Below are positions 32,097 to 41,147 of a DNA stretch of 64,000 nucleotides, one piece after another. The translations under genes and the position numbers were made by a program. The DNA is from Paenibacillus sp. FSL R5-0490. Its GTDB lineage: Bacteria; Bacillota; Bacilli; Bacillales; Cytobacillaceae. Location: contig NZ_MRTQ01000003.1 in the NCBI RefSeq assembly GCF_001956215.1, forward strand, positions 62,001 through 126,000. Reading direction: 5' to 3'. Numbering within the stretch: the stretch's first letter is position 1; each line of letters starts with the position of its first letter. The notes beneath the pieces are model-generated. The model was not told the origin of the DNA. It ran no database searches and saw only the letters and a program-made list of their open reading frames with translations.

Positions 32097-33196
32097 TGGA
32101 ACCACTAAGGCAGCAGCAATTAACAATGCCTGTTATCGAAGTCTTTCTATCTATTGAGGAAGAAATCCTTTTAAACATAGCCAAGATCCTGAAACAAGGA
32201 AAAAGCCTGCTGGAAGAAGATGTAGAAAGGTGGCAAACCGAGAAGCTTGGACAATTAGGAAAATTAACACAGCAAAATATTATAACCATAGCAAAATACG
32301 CGGAACTTTCGGTAGAAACTGTAACAGCTATGCTTGAGGAAGCTGGATATGAGGCTGTCACTGATTCAGAAATGGAACTGATAGAAGCTGTTGCTCAAGG
32401 AATCTTGCTGCAACCTCCTTTACCTAAAGAAAGCCCTGTTCTTGAAGCGGTATTAGTGTCTTTTCAAAGGCAAGCAAGGGAATCTTTCAACCTGATCAAT
32501 ACAACTATGTTAAATCAGTCTCAGCAAATATATTTAAATATCTTGAATGAAACAACAGGAAAGGTCTTGGCCGGCACAAAAACACCAAGACAAGCGCTGG
32601 CAGAGACAGCTGCAAGATGGGCAGAACACGGAGTTCCTGCTCTTATTCGAAAAGATGGGGCCAAAATGTCAACGGAAGCCTATGTATCTATGGTTACAAG
32701 GTCAATGTCAAACAGTGTTGCCAATGAAATGCAATTTGCTCGAATGGAAGAATACGGCGCAGATTTGGTTGAAGTCAGTTCCCATATAGGAGCAAGGCCA
32801 AAATGTGCAAAGTACCAGGGGAAAATCTTTTCAAGATCAGGGAGCAGTAATAAATACCCTCCTCTTTCATCTACTAGCTATGGCGAACCCGATGGACTTA
32901 GGGGGATTAATTGCCGGCATGTTTTTTATCCCTTTATTGAAGGTTTTTCAAAGCGTGTCTATAGGCCTTACCCAGCTGCAGAAAACAGGAAGGCCTACGA
33001 GGAAAGCCAGAAACAGAGGCACTTAGAAAGGGAAATCAGGAAAGCTAAAAGACAATTAGCCGTTGCTGAAGCCCTGGGTGAATCTGAAGCCATTGATGCT
33101 GCTAAAAAGAAAGTACGGCAGCGACAAGCTAACATGAGAGATTTTATTGACGATACTGGCCGAACAAGGCGGTATGAGCGAGAAAAGGCTTATTAA
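32096..33196 (+). CDS. phage minor capsid protein (head morphogenesis, PF06152 type)
   Basis: 366-aa head protein downstream of the portal. The central domain STEAYVSMVTRSMSNSVANEMQFARM, then VEVSSHIGARPKCAKYQGKIFSRSG and GINCRHVFYPFIEG, is the Mu-F-like morphogenesis signature. Basic helical C-terminal tail. Probably present in low copy inside the head near the portal. Confidence 0.9.
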   Translation: MEPLRQQQLTMPVIEVFLSIEEEILLNIAKILKQGKSLLEEDVERWQTEKLGQLGKLTQQNIITIAKYAELSVETVTAMLEEAGYEAVTDSEMELIEAVAQGILLQPPLPKESPVLEAVLVSFQRQARESFNLINTTMLNQSQQIYLNILNETTGKVLAGTKTPRQALAETAARWAEHGVPALIRKDGAKMSTEAYVSMVTRSMSNSVANEMQFARMEEYGADLVEVSSHIGARPKCAKYQGKIFSRSGSSNKYPPLSSTSYGEPDGLRGINCRHVFYPFIEGFSKRVYRPYPAAENRKAYEESQKQRHLEREIRKAKRQLAVAEALGESEAIDAAKKKVRQRQANMRDFIDDTGRTRRYEREKAY

Positions 33197-33295
33197 TAGT
33201 AGTGCGTCTTTTTAAAGGTTAGACGCCATAAAGAAACGGAACCTTTTGCGTGAGGTGTGACACGTTAAAAAACATTAAAAAGGAGATTAATATAG

Positions 33296-33874
33296 ATGGA
33301 TTTAAAAGAATTACTTGGTGAAGAACTTTATAAGCAAGTCATGGAAAAAGTGGGAGATAATAAGATTGCGATTGTTTCTGATGGAAATTGGATCCCGAAA
33401 AGCAAGTTTGATGATGCCCTTGATAACGCAAAGGATCTTAAAAAACAGCTAAAAGATCGCGACTCTCAGCTTGAAGATCTTAAAGCCAAAGCTACAGGCA
33501 ATGAGGAATTAACAGCCAAGATTCAAGAACTTACCGACTTAAATAAAAAGACTGTTCAAGACTATGAAGCCAAGATCCAAGATCAGGCTTTTAATTTTGC
33601 CCTTAAAACGGCATTAACGGGTGCAAAGGCCAAGAACCCTAAAGCAGTTGAAGCTCTTTTAAATAAGGATTCTATCAAGCTTGATGGAGATAAGCTCCTT
33701 GGCTTGGAAGATCAGTTGAAAGCATTGCAGAAAAGCGATGCTTATTTATTTGAAACAGAGCAGCAGGTAAGTAAGCCAACATTCTCTCAAGGACAACACC
33801 AAACCACTTCAGGTGGTGAGCCTAGCACTCTTTTAGATGCACTAAATCAAAGGTTTTCAACAACCAATAATTAA
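33296..33874 (+). CDS. phage scaffolding protein (GP20-like)
   Basis: 192-aa coiled-coil protein. MDLKELLGEELYKQVMEKVG, then GNWIPKSKFDDALDNAKDLKKQLKDRDSQLEDLKAK, and a helical C-terminus with ALKTALTGAKAKNPKAVEALL fit GP20-type internal scaffolds. Removed during head maturation. AAAAAGGAGATTAATATAG precedes the ATG. A 99-bp gap with a small GCGTC/GACGC hairpin lies before it. Confidence 0.88.
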   Translation: MDLKELLGEELYKQVMEKVGDNKIAIVSDGNWIPKSKFDDALDNAKDLKKQLKDRDSQLEDLKAKATGNEELTAKIQELTDLNKKTVQDYEAKIQDQAFNFALKTALTGAKAKNPKAVEALLNKDSIKLDGDKLLGLEDQLKALQKSDAYLFETEQQVSKPTFSQGQHQTTSGGEPSTLLDALNQRFSTTNN

Positions 33875-33893
33875 GATTAGGAGATGATTGCTC

Positions 33894-34874
33894 ATGCCAA
33901 TTACTTTAGAGCAAGCAAAGGTTGGAATGGCAGACCATATTGACCAGCAGGTTATCGATGAATTTCGTCGTGCTTCCTTCCTATTAGATCAGCTAACATT
34001 CGATAATGCTGTTTCACCTGGTACAGGTGGATCAACTTTAACATACGGTTACACCCGTTTAAAAACTCCTTCAACTGCTGGTTTCCGTGAAATTAATAGC
34101 GAATACACAGCAAATGAAGCAGACCGCGAAAACCAATATGTGAATCTTAAAATATTTGGTGGAGCGTTTAAAATTGACCGTGTAATTCAAGATACTAGTG
34201 GTCAAATCAACGAAATGAATTTTCAAATGCAGCAAAAGATTAAAGGTGCTGCCAATCTGTTTCATTACACTGTAATTAATGGAGATTCAGCTGTCGATTC
34301 CAAAGCGTTTGATGGGTTAGACAAGGCGCTTACTGGTTCTAATACAGAATTAAACACTGATTCTGTAATTGATATCTCAGATGAAGCAGGATTAGAAAGT
34401 AAGAAGTTTGCTTTGTTGGATGAAATCGATAATTTCTTAGCGGAACTAGATGGCCGGCCAACGATGCTGATGGGGAACAGTAAATTAATCACCAAAATCA
34501 AATCGGTTGCCCGCCGGGCTGGTTATGCTACAAAATCTGAGGATGGCTTTGGACGCACAGTAACAGGGTATGATGGAATCCCACTGGTTGATCTTGAGTA
34601 TTTCTATGACGGTACTTCAACAATTCCAGTTGTTCCAATCATTAATCGTACGGTTGGTACCGAGCAAACAGGATTAACAGATCTTTATGCTGTTTCCCTT
34701 GGAATGGATGGATTTCATGGTGTATCACCTACCGGTAATAAAGTAATTCGTACTTTCTTGCCTGATTTCAACTCTCCAGGAGCGGTTAAGACAGGCGAGG
34801 TTGAAATGGTGGCTGCTGTAGCCCTTAAAGCTACCCGAAAAGCCGGTGTTCTCCGAAATATTAAAGTTCAATAA
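33894..34874 (+). CDS. major capsid protein
   Basis: 326-aa HK97-like capsid subunit with MPITLEQAKVGMADHIDQQV start and the conserved stretches GGSTLTYGYTRLKTPSTAGFREIN and FGGAFKIDRVIQDT. The start is set at ATG 33894, ten bases after AGGAG; the in-frame TTG at 33888 is too close. It directly follows the scaffold gene, as in A118-type phages. Confidence 0.92.
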   Translation: MPITLEQAKVGMADHIDQQVIDEFRRASFLLDQLTFDNAVSPGTGGSTLTYGYTRLKTPSTAGFREINSEYTANEADRENQYVNLKIFGGAFKIDRVIQDTSGQINEMNFQMQQKIKGAANLFHYTVINGDSAVDSKAFDGLDKALTGSNTELNTDSVIDISDEAGLESKKFALLDEIDNFLAELDGRPTMLMGNSKLITKIKSVARRAGYATKSEDGFGRTVTGYDGIPLVDLEYFYDGTSTIPVVPIINRTVGTEQTGLTDLYAVSLGMDGFHGVSPTGNKVIRTFLPDFNSPGAVKTGEVEMVAAVALKATRKAGVLRNIKVQ

Positions 34875-34891
34875 AGAAGGGAGCTTTTTAT

Positions 34892-35092
34892 ATGGTTAAA
34901 ATTAAAAGCCCTAACCCTAATTACAATGGGAATAGCGCATCCCTTCAATTTGTTAATGGAGAGGCTGAAACCGATAATAAATGGTTGGTCGAGTGGTTTA
35001 AGAATAAAGGTTATACAGTTGAGGAATCTAAAGAGCCTAAAAAGAAGAACCAAGGTCAAGCTAAAAAGCCTGAAGGTAAGAAGGATGAGTAG
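34892..35092 (+). CDS. small hypothetical head-region protein (66 aa)
   Basis: MVKIKSPNPNYNGNSASLQF, then NKWLVEWFKNKGYTVEE and a Lys-rich tail. This short ORF is regularly found between capsid and head-tail connector genes in Gram-positive siphoviruses. Function unknown; a minor head component is possible. Confidence 0.75.
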   Translation: MVKIKSPNPNYNGNSASLQFVNGEAETDNKWLVEWFKNKGYTVEESKEPKKKNQGQAKKPEGKKDE

Positions 35093-35094
35093 TC

Positions 35095-35469
35095 ATGCCT
35101 TATATTGATCAGGCTTTTTATAATGATGTGTACAAAGGTACTCCCATGGATGCTGAAACCTTCACAATGCTTGAAGAAAGGGCTTCAGATGTCGTTGATA
35201 TGATAACAAATTATCGGTTAGTCAGAGTAGACCTTTCACATAAGCCAGAACTAATTAGAAACAATGTTAAAAAGGCGGTTGCAGCCCAAATTGAATTTAT
35301 GTATTCAGAAGGTGGGGAATTGTCAGTTCATGGCGGTTCCCCTTCTTCAGTTAGTGTAGGGGGCTTTATTTATACCAAAGGATCCGGTGTGAAAGTAGTT
35401 TCTGAAATGGCCCGCAGTTTTTTAAGGCCAACGGGATTGCTGTACATGGGAGTTGAGGTTAGATGCTAA
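35095..35469 (+). CDS. head-tail connector (adaptor) protein
   Basis: 124-aa helical protein (MPYIDQAFYNDVYKGTPMDA; FTMLEERASDVVDMITNYRL; AVAAQIEFMYSEGG) of the gp6/connector type. It should sit under the portal ring. The stop overlaps the next start. Confidence 0.8.
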   Translation: MPYIDQAFYNDVYKGTPMDAETFTMLEERASDVVDMITNYRLVRVDLSHKPELIRNNVKKAVAAQIEFMYSEGGELSVHGGSPSSVSVGGFIYTKGSGVKVVSEMARSFLRPTGLLYMGVEVRC

Positions 35470-35801
35470 GAATAAGGCCGATTCCCCGGAATCTATTAAT
35501 CCATGAAGCTACTTATGAACAGTTTGAAGAGAATGGGCGGTATGGTGAAACTTATTTGCCTGCCGTCACCCTAAAAAACATCAGGATCAACTTTGAAAAA
35601 AGCTTTAGCCGGGCAGGAGATACAGAAAGCAAAAGTGTAAAAGCCCTATTATTCTTTGACCAAAATAATTCAAGTTCCTCTGGCATATTTGAATTCAAGG
35701 AAAAATCAAAGGTGACATTCCAGGGCGTACCGATGCAAGTTCAGCGGGTTAATCCTCTGTATACCGACACCCTTCATCATTATGAGGTGGAGTTAATATG
35801 A
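35463..35801 (+). CDS. minor capsid protein 1-like (head closure)
   Basis: 112-aa protein of the Minor_capsid_1 type (MLRIRPIPRNLLIHEATYEQ; FQGVPMQVQRVNPLYTD; HHYEVEL end). In this gene order it is expected to be the head-closure protein. Overlaps both neighbours by a few bases, so the head-tail joining genes are translationally coupled. Confidence 0.82.
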   Translation: MLRIRPIPRNLLIHEATYEQFEENGRYGETYLPAVTLKNIRINFEKSFSRAGDTESKSVKALLFFDQNNSSSSGIFEFKEKSKVTFQGVPMQVQRVNPLYTDTLHHYEVELI

Positions 35802-36148
35802 TCAGTTTCAGCGTGAATTTGGAATTGGGGAATATCCAACAACGGGTTGAAGAAGCGGTAGATGCTGGACAGACACAGCTGGATCAGGAAGTTTTGAAGG
35901 GTTCAAACTATTTCATTCCCAAAGATACCGGGGAACTTGAACGTTCAGGGATTCGGGCTTCACAAATCGGAAATGGAAAGATTATTTGGGATCAACCATA
36001 TGCCAGAAAGCTTTATTACAACCCGCAATATAACTTCTCCAAAGATGCAAACCCAAATGCACAAGGGCTATGGTTTGAAGCTGCAAAAGCCAGGTTCCTT
36101 AGTGATTGGGTGCGCATGACACAACAGGCCATTAATCGGCACTTGTAA
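35798..36148 (+). CDS. minor capsid protein 2-like (head-tail joining)
   Basis: 116-aa Minor_capsid_2/HK97 gp10-like protein. GSNYFIPKDTGELERSGI, then WDQPYARKLYYNPQYNFSKDANPNAQGLWFEAAK carries the family's typical YARYLYYG/NP and W-E-AK pattern. Neck or tail completion role. Confidence 0.85.
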   Translation: MISFSVNLELGNIQQRVEEAVDAGQTQLDQEVLKGSNYFIPKDTGELERSGIRASQIGNGKIIWDQPYARKLYYNPQYNFSKDANPNAQGLWFEAAKARFLSDWVRMTQQAINRHL

Positions 36149-36168
36149 GAAAGGGATGATTTTTCCCA

Positions 36169-36567
36169 ATGCCTTCAGATTTTATTGATGACATGGCAAA
36201 TCACTTGGAAGAAAACTTTTCTTTATTTGACTCTCTGTCAGTTGATGTTCTGCCAGAGGATTTAAATGCTATCACAATCAGAAGAACGCCAGCTGCACCT
36301 TTGGAGCGATATTTGGACGATTCAAGGGATTGGATCATAGCCTTTCAAATCCTTGTTAAACATCAAAATCAAGGCCAAGCCATCGATACTATGAATCAAT
36401 TAACCATTTACCTTGATGAATTGGGACCGAATGCGGTTACTTCTGCTGAAGGATCCTATCAATTTATTAAGTCAGAGATTTATACAATGCCTATTTTGGT
36501 TGAGAAAGACAGCCGGGGCAGTTATATCTATTCAGCATTATTTAATGCCACTATAACTAAAAATTAG
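36169..36567 (+). CDS. minor capsid protein 3-like (tail terminator)
   Basis: 132-aa protein (MPSDFIDDMANHLEENFSLF; ITIRRTPAAPLERYLDDSRD; FQILVKHQNQGQAIDTMNQL). It matches Minor_capsid_3 in order and pattern and probably caps the tail tube. AGAAAGGGATGATTTTTCCC precedes the ATG. Confidence 0.83.
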   Translation: MPSDFIDDMANHLEENFSLFDSLSVDVLPEDLNAITIRRTPAAPLERYLDDSRDWIIAFQILVKHQNQGQAIDTMNQLTIYLDELGPNAVTSAEGSYQFIKSEIYTMPILVEKDSRGSYIYSALFNATITKN

Positions 36568-36580
36568 GGGGGGATTATGA

Positions 36581-37033
36581 ATGGCGGGTTTTGAACTCAA
36601 TTCAGCACACAAATTTGAAATTGATACAGCACAGGATATAAGCGGAACTGCTTCAACTTATGAGCGGGTTGCAGCTGGTATCAACACATTCGATCCACAA
36701 TGGAATGAGGAAATTGATCAAACTCCTTATTTTGATGGTGATGGGTTCGGTTCTTCTGATGTAACAAGTGCACAATTAGTAATTGCCTTTGAGGGCCACA
36801 GAAAATATGGTGATGCTGCTCAAGATTTTATTGCTGGCCTTCAAATTGAAATGGGGGAAGCACGAAAAACTAATTTCCGTTGGACTGAACCTGACGGGGG
36901 ATCATTTGAAGGTTGGGCAACTATTGCAAATATAGTTGCAGGTTCAGGAGCTGCTAATGAAAAAAGTACATTCAGCTTTGAGGTGCATTTCAATGGAAAA
37001 CCAACTTACACGCCACCAACAACAGGTGCTTAA
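36581..37033 (+). CDS. major tail tube protein
   Basis: 150-aa tail tube subunit (GFELNSAHKFEIDTAQDISG; FDPQWNEEIDQTPYFDGDGF; GSGAANEKSTFSFEVHFNGKP). The WNE-DQ-YFDGDG pattern is typical of A118/phi-LC3-like tube proteins. Expected to be a high-copy virion component. Confidence 0.88.
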   Translation: MAGFELNSAHKFEIDTAQDISGTASTYERVAAGINTFDPQWNEEIDQTPYFDGDGFGSSDVTSAQLVIAFEGHRKYGDAAQDFIAGLQIEMGEARKTNFRWTEPDGGSFEGWATIANIVAGSGAANEKSTFSFEVHFNGKPTYTPPTTGA

Positions 37034-37068
37034 TTAATCAAACCTACCTGACAAAGGGGAGCAAAACA

Positions 37069-37452
37069 ATGGCAATCAAAATTGATGTTCAAAAAACTTA
37101 TGAAGAAGTTAAGATTGCAGACAAGATTTATAGAATGTATCTCAATGATGCGAAATTGAGGGAATATGACAAGGTCTTTAGAAAGTTCCGTAAAGAATCC
37201 GTGAAAATGAGCGAAAGGGATTATTCCAAAATGACGGATAAAGAACAAAAGTCAGCGGAAAAAGAGAATTACGAAATTATGTTTAGCGTTGTGGAACTTC
37301 TTTTGGGTGAAGGATCCTTTGAAAAGGTCTATAAAGATACTGGGAATTCATTGCTTGTTATGGCTGATATTATCATGCAGCTGATGGAAGTAGTCGGAAA
37401 GAGAATGCAGGCCTTTAAAAAGAGAGAAAAAGCCTATTACACAGGGAAATAA
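37069..37452 (+). CDS. tail assembly chaperone-like protein
   Basis: 127-aa protein (MAIKIDVQKTYEEVKIADKI; LREYDKVFRKFRKESVKMSE; acidic middle, Lys-rich end) between the tube and tape measure genes. This is the position of gpG-type chaperones. No convincing slippery heptamer joins it to the next gene. AAAGGGGAGCAAAAC precedes the ATG. Confidence 0.75.
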   Translation: MAIKIDVQKTYEEVKIADKIYRMYLNDAKLREYDKVFRKFRKESVKMSERDYSKMTDKEQKSAEKENYEIMFSVVELLLGEGSFEKVYKDTGNSLLVMADIIMQLMEVVGKRMQAFKKREKAYYTGK

Positions 37453-37457
37453 AGCTT

Positions 37458-38060
37458 ATGAAACTTACGGAAAGATTTATAGATGAAACAGAATTTCAAG
37501 GCCAAATAATTAAGCTAAATCTTGCCTTTGATAATGTTCTACGGGTTTCTGAACTCCTATCTGATGAAACGTTTGATGAAATAGAAAAGCTTGATATTCT
37601 ATTTGAAATGCTTGTGAAAAATGCCTATGAATTGGAACTCTCTATTTTCGAGATAAGCCAATTGATAGGCTTTCTTTTTGACGAAATCCTATTTCCTAAG
37701 AAACCTGAAAACGGTGGAAAAAGCTATTTTGATTTTGAACAAGATACTGCCTTTATTTATGCTTCGTTCCTCCAAGATTACAAGATTGACCTTTTTGAAA
37801 TGCAAGGCAAACTGCATTGGCAGAAGTTTTTGGCATTATTAGATAGCTTATCTGATAATACGAAATTTAAAGAGGTTGTGGCAATTAGAGCGCAGAAAAT
37901 CCCTGCACCTACTAAATACAACCAGCAAGAACGGAACAGGATTATTGAATTGAAGCGGATTTATAGGCTCAAAAATGAATGGCCTTCCCTTGAAGAAGCT
38001 GATGCAACTTTAACAGCGATAGGTAACGCGTTAAAGAAATCCTACAAAAAGGGTAGGTGA
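37458..38060 (+). CDS. phage Gp15-family protein (tail assembly chaperone partner)
   Basis: 200-aa protein of the bacteriophage Gp15 family (MKLTERFIDETEFQGQIIKL; DTAFIYASFLQDYKIDLFEMQGKLHWQKFLALLDSLSDNTKFKEVVAIRAQKIPAPTKYN). It has its own ATG with only a weak AGGGAAAT site, six bases after the previous stop. It probably works with the preceding protein in tail assembly. Confidence 0.83.
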   Translation: MKLTERFIDETEFQGQIIKLNLAFDNVLRVSELLSDETFDEIEKLDILFEMLVKNAYELELSIFEISQLIGFLFDEILFPKKPENGGKSYFDFEQDTAFIYASFLQDYKIDLFEMQGKLHWQKFLALLDSLSDNTKFKEVVAIRAQKIPAPTKYNQQERNRIIELKRIYRLKNEWPSLEEADATLTAIGNALKKSYKKGR

Positions 38061-38064
38061 AAAC

Positions 38065-40404
38065 ATGGCTTCGAGTGATGGGCGCATTGTCATCAATACA
38101 GAAATAAACACAAATAACGTGGAGTCAGGGCTTCAGCAGATTGAAAACCGGGTACAAGATGTAGCTGACAGAATGGGATCCATTGGGGAAACCATGTCCA
38201 AGGCCGTAACGGTTCCTCTTACTGCAATGGGAGCTGCTGGGATTGCTGCTGCAACTTCCGTTAGTGATGCACAAGCGAAAATAAGAAATAGTTTGGGACT
38301 TACCAAAGGAGAGGCTGAAAGACTAACCAAAACAGCCAAAAACATTTATACAGCGGGATTCGGTGAAAGCCTTGAAGATGTTTCAAACGCCTTGATTCAA
38401 ACCCGGCAAAATATCAAGGGATTGGATCAAGAAGAACTTGAAACCGTAACAAAATCAGCCATGAACTTGGCCCAAACCTTTGATGCAGATGTAAATGAGG
38501 TTACAAGGGCTGGAGGAAACCTTATAAAAGGGTTTGGAATTTCTGCAGAAGAGGCATTTGATCTCATGGCACATGGGGCGCAGAACGGACTGAACTTCTC
38601 TAATGAAATGTTTGATAATCTCAGCGAATATGCGCCTTTGTTTGCTGAAATGGGTTTTTCTGCTTCTGAATACTTTCAGCTGTTAGAACAAGGCAGTAAA
38701 GCCGGAGTGTATAACCTCGATTACATCAATGATGCAATGAAGGAATTTCAAATCAAAATTAAAGACGGATCCAAATCAACTTCTGATGCTATGGGTCAAA
38801 TGTCCAAAAGTACAAAGAAGGTATGGAAAGATTTCTTAGCAGGTAAGGGTACGGTTAAAGATGTTCACAATGCGGTCATAGCGGAATTAAAAGGAATGGA
38901 TGATCAGGTTAAAGCTAATGAAATCGGTGTTGGTCTATACGGGACCAAGTGGGAAGATCTTGAAGCTGATGCCATGTATGCCCTTGGAAATATTGATGGA
39001 GGGGTCAAAGGAGTCAAAGGTTCCATGGATGAAATGAACCGGGTAACTGAAGAATCCTTTGGAACCAAGTGGAAGCAATTCACAAGGGAAGCTTTGATTG
39101 CCCTGGAGCCTTTAGGGAAAGTTCTTTTAGACTTTGCCATGGCAGTTCTCCCGTATGTCTCCCAAGCAATCCAATTTGTTTCTGATGCCTTTGCAAAAAT
39201 GGATCCTGTTATGCAGGCAATAACTGTTGGAATTGGACTAATAGCGGCTGCAATAGGGCCGTTTCTAACCGTATTAGGGGCAATGATTGGTCCACTAACA
39301 ACAGCGTGGCAATGGTTATCTAAAGTAAAGGCGATATTCCCATTAATCAGAACTGCAATGCTTGCACTCACAGGCCCTGTTGGTATCATTTCGGGAATTG
39401 TTGTAGCTTTAGCACTCTTAATCTATGAAAATTGGGATTCCATAAGCAAATGGACGACTGAAAAATGGGGCCAGGTAAAAAACTTCCTTTCTAACATGTG
39501 GAGTTTAACCAAGATTTTATTTGAGCAATCCCTAAAGTTCATATCTGATTTCATAGATAAAACTTGGAAAGCTGCCAAAACAGTAACAGAAAATACATGG
39601 AATGGTATAAAAACATTTTTCTCCAATACTTGGCAGGGCATGAAAAACACTGCAAGCAATGCAGCTGAGAATATACGAAGCTATGTTTCTGGAAAATGGC
39701 AATCCCTGAAGGAAAAAACCAATGAAATTTACAATTTCATAAAAACTAAAGTGCAAAATTCATTCAACGAAGCGAAAAATGCTGTCCAAAACACAGCTGA
39801 AGTCATTCGCAGAACTGCCGTTGATAAGTTTGTTGCTTTAAGGCAAGGGATTCAAGAAAAGCTTTATGAAGTCAAACAGAAGATCATTGACATATGGAAT
39901 CAAGCGCAAAAATGGCTTCAAGGTGTCAATCTTGAATCGGTAGGGCGAAACATCATAAGCGGGCTTATTCGTGGATTGTGGGGCAAATTCGGGGATCTTA
40001 TGGACACTGCCAGAAGCATTGCGAAAAGTATTGCAAGCAAGATCCAGAGCGCTTTAGATATTCATAGCCCTTCAAGGGTAGCAATTGAATTGGGTTCATT
40101 CTTTACGGAAGGTTTAGAAGATGGACTTTTAGCAAGGGCTAAACAACTGATGAAAGCAGCTACCCAAGTAGGGGAAACTGTTGCAATCGGCACAAGGAAA
40201 CCTTTGCAAGATGCCAGGTTAGACATTTCCAAGCAGAAAGTTCATTCTGCACAAACTGCTTCAAGTGCTGCAGCAGGAGTGGTCAATAAAACCATTCAGC
40301 TAATTATGCCTAATGTCCGAACTGAAAATGATGCAAGGTGCATTTCTCAAAAACTGGCAAGCTTAGAAAGCAGGTCTTTACGTGTAGGGGGTGTTAGCCC
40401 ATGA
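38065..40404 (+). CDS. tape measure protein
   Basis: 779-aa tail length-determining protein. The N-terminal region contains MASSDGRIVINTEINTNNVE and MGSIGETMSKAVTVPLTAMG, typical of TMP. Coiled-coil and TP901-like core; two hydrophobic segments near residues 381-413 and 437-459; a repeated WNGIKTFFSNTWQGMKN/WQSLKEKTNEIYNFIK helical stretch; and a C-terminal SALDIHSPSRVAIELGSFFTEGL motif. The family's rule of about 0.15 nm per residue suggests a tail near 115-120 nm (inference). Confidence 0.93.
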   Translation: MASSDGRIVINTEINTNNVESGLQQIENRVQDVADRMGSIGETMSKAVTVPLTAMGAAGIAAATSVSDAQAKIRNSLGLTKGEAERLTKTAKNIYTAGFGESLEDVSNALIQTRQNIKGLDQEELETVTKSAMNLAQTFDADVNEVTRAGGNLIKGFGISAEEAFDLMAHGAQNGLNFSNEMFDNLSEYAPLFAEMGFSASEYFQLLEQGSKAGVYNLDYINDAMKEFQIKIKDGSKSTSDAMGQMSKSTKKVWKDFLAGKGTVKDVHNAVIAELKGMDDQVKANEIGVGLYGTKWEDLEADAMYALGNIDGGVKGVKGSMDEMNRVTEESFGTKWKQFTREALIALEPLGKVLLDFAMAVLPYVSQAIQFVSDAFAKMDPVMQAITVGIGLIAAAIGPFLTVLGAMIGPLTTAWQWLSKVKAIFPLIRTAMLALTGPVGIISGIVVALALLIYENWDSISKWTTEKWGQVKNFLSNMWSLTKILFEQSLKFISDFIDKTWKAAKTVTENTWNGIKTFFSNTWQGMKNTASNAAENIRSYVSGKWQSLKEKTNEIYNFIKTKVQNSFNEAKNAVQNTAEVIRRTAVDKFVALRQGIQEKLYEVKQKIIDIWNQAQKWLQGVNLESVGRNIISGLIRGLWGKFGDLMDTARSIAKSIASKIQSALDIHSPSRVAIELGSFFTEGLEDGLLARAKQLMKAATQVGETVAIGTRKPLQDARLDISKQKVHSAQTASSAAAGVVNKTIQLIMPNVRTENDARCISQKLASLESRSLRVGGVSP

Positions 40405-41147
40405 GTTGGGGATTTTCCTTTAATGGGATTCATTCAACATCAAAAGGGATAAGAATCTCGAATATACAAGGTCGTGATACACTCCCGGAGATTGAAAGCC
40501 GAACGGCACAAGCGCCATCAAAAAATGGGGTTCATTACTTTGGTTTTCGGTTTATGGAGCGGAGAATAACGGTTGAAATTAACCTTTTCGGTGCTTCTCT
40601 TTTTAATTTCAGAACAAAAATAAGGGATTTGGCTTCGTGGCTGAATCCCAAAAATGGACCACAAGAACTGATTTTTGATGATGAAACTGATAAGAAATAT
40701 TATGCGGTTGTAATCGAAAATACAGATTTTGAAGGGATCTTTGCAAAGCGGGTGGCAGAAATTGAATTCCTTTGCCCGGATCCATTTGCTTATTCCATAA
40801 CAGAAAGTTCTGCAACGATTTCAAACGATTCTGCAACAATAAATAATACAGGAACGGCAGAAGCATTTCCTATAATCACTGTCGATTTTTCAGCTTCAGC
40901 TACTGAATTAAAGATTGAAAAGAATTCTAATGAATTTCTACGGATTGTGCGTAATTTTGTGGCTGGCGATGAAGTTGTGATTGATTGTCAAGTTGGCACA
41001 ATTACTTATAACGGCAAAACAAACTTAATTACTGCACTTGATATTAATTCAGATTTTTTCTCTTTGGATCCAGGAGATACAACATTAACTGTTACGCCTG
41101 CTGGGGTTAGTACAGTAAGCCTTGTTTATGTAAGAAGGTGGCTATAA
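40401..41147 (+). CDS. distal tail protein (Dit, Sipho_tail)
   Basis: 248-aa baseplate hub protein. N-terminal SWGFSFNGIHSTSKGIRISN, then PSKNGVHYFGFRFMERRITVEINLFG and WLNPKNGPQELIFDDETDKKYYAV fit the Dit family. The C-terminal galectin-like domain ends VSLVYVRRWL. It overlaps the TMP stop by four bases and is contiguous with the tail endopeptidase gene. Confidence 0.9.
   Translation: MSWGFSFNGIHSTSKGIRISNIQGRDTLPEIESRTAQAPSKNGVHYFGFRFMERRITVEINLFGASLFNFRTKIRDLASWLNPKNGPQELIFDDETDKKYYAVVIENTDFEGIFAKRVAEIEFLCPDPFAYSITESSATISNDSATINNTGTAEAFPIITVDFSASATELKIEKNSNEFLRIVRNFVAGDEVVIDCQVGTITYNGKTNLITALDINSDFFSLDPGDTTLTVTPAGVSTVSLVYVRRWL

Noticed and set aside
37069..38060. Programmed -1 frameshift joining the tail chaperone gene to Gp15
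   Set aside because: The -1 frame is open only from about 37419 onward, and no in-frame slippery heptamer of the X-XXY-YYZ type is present there. Gp15 has its own ATG.
38904..39389. 161-codon open frame antisense to the tape measure gene
   Set aside because: It lies wholly inside a well-supported tape measure gene, has no ribosome site, and its composition reflects the opposite strand's codon bias.
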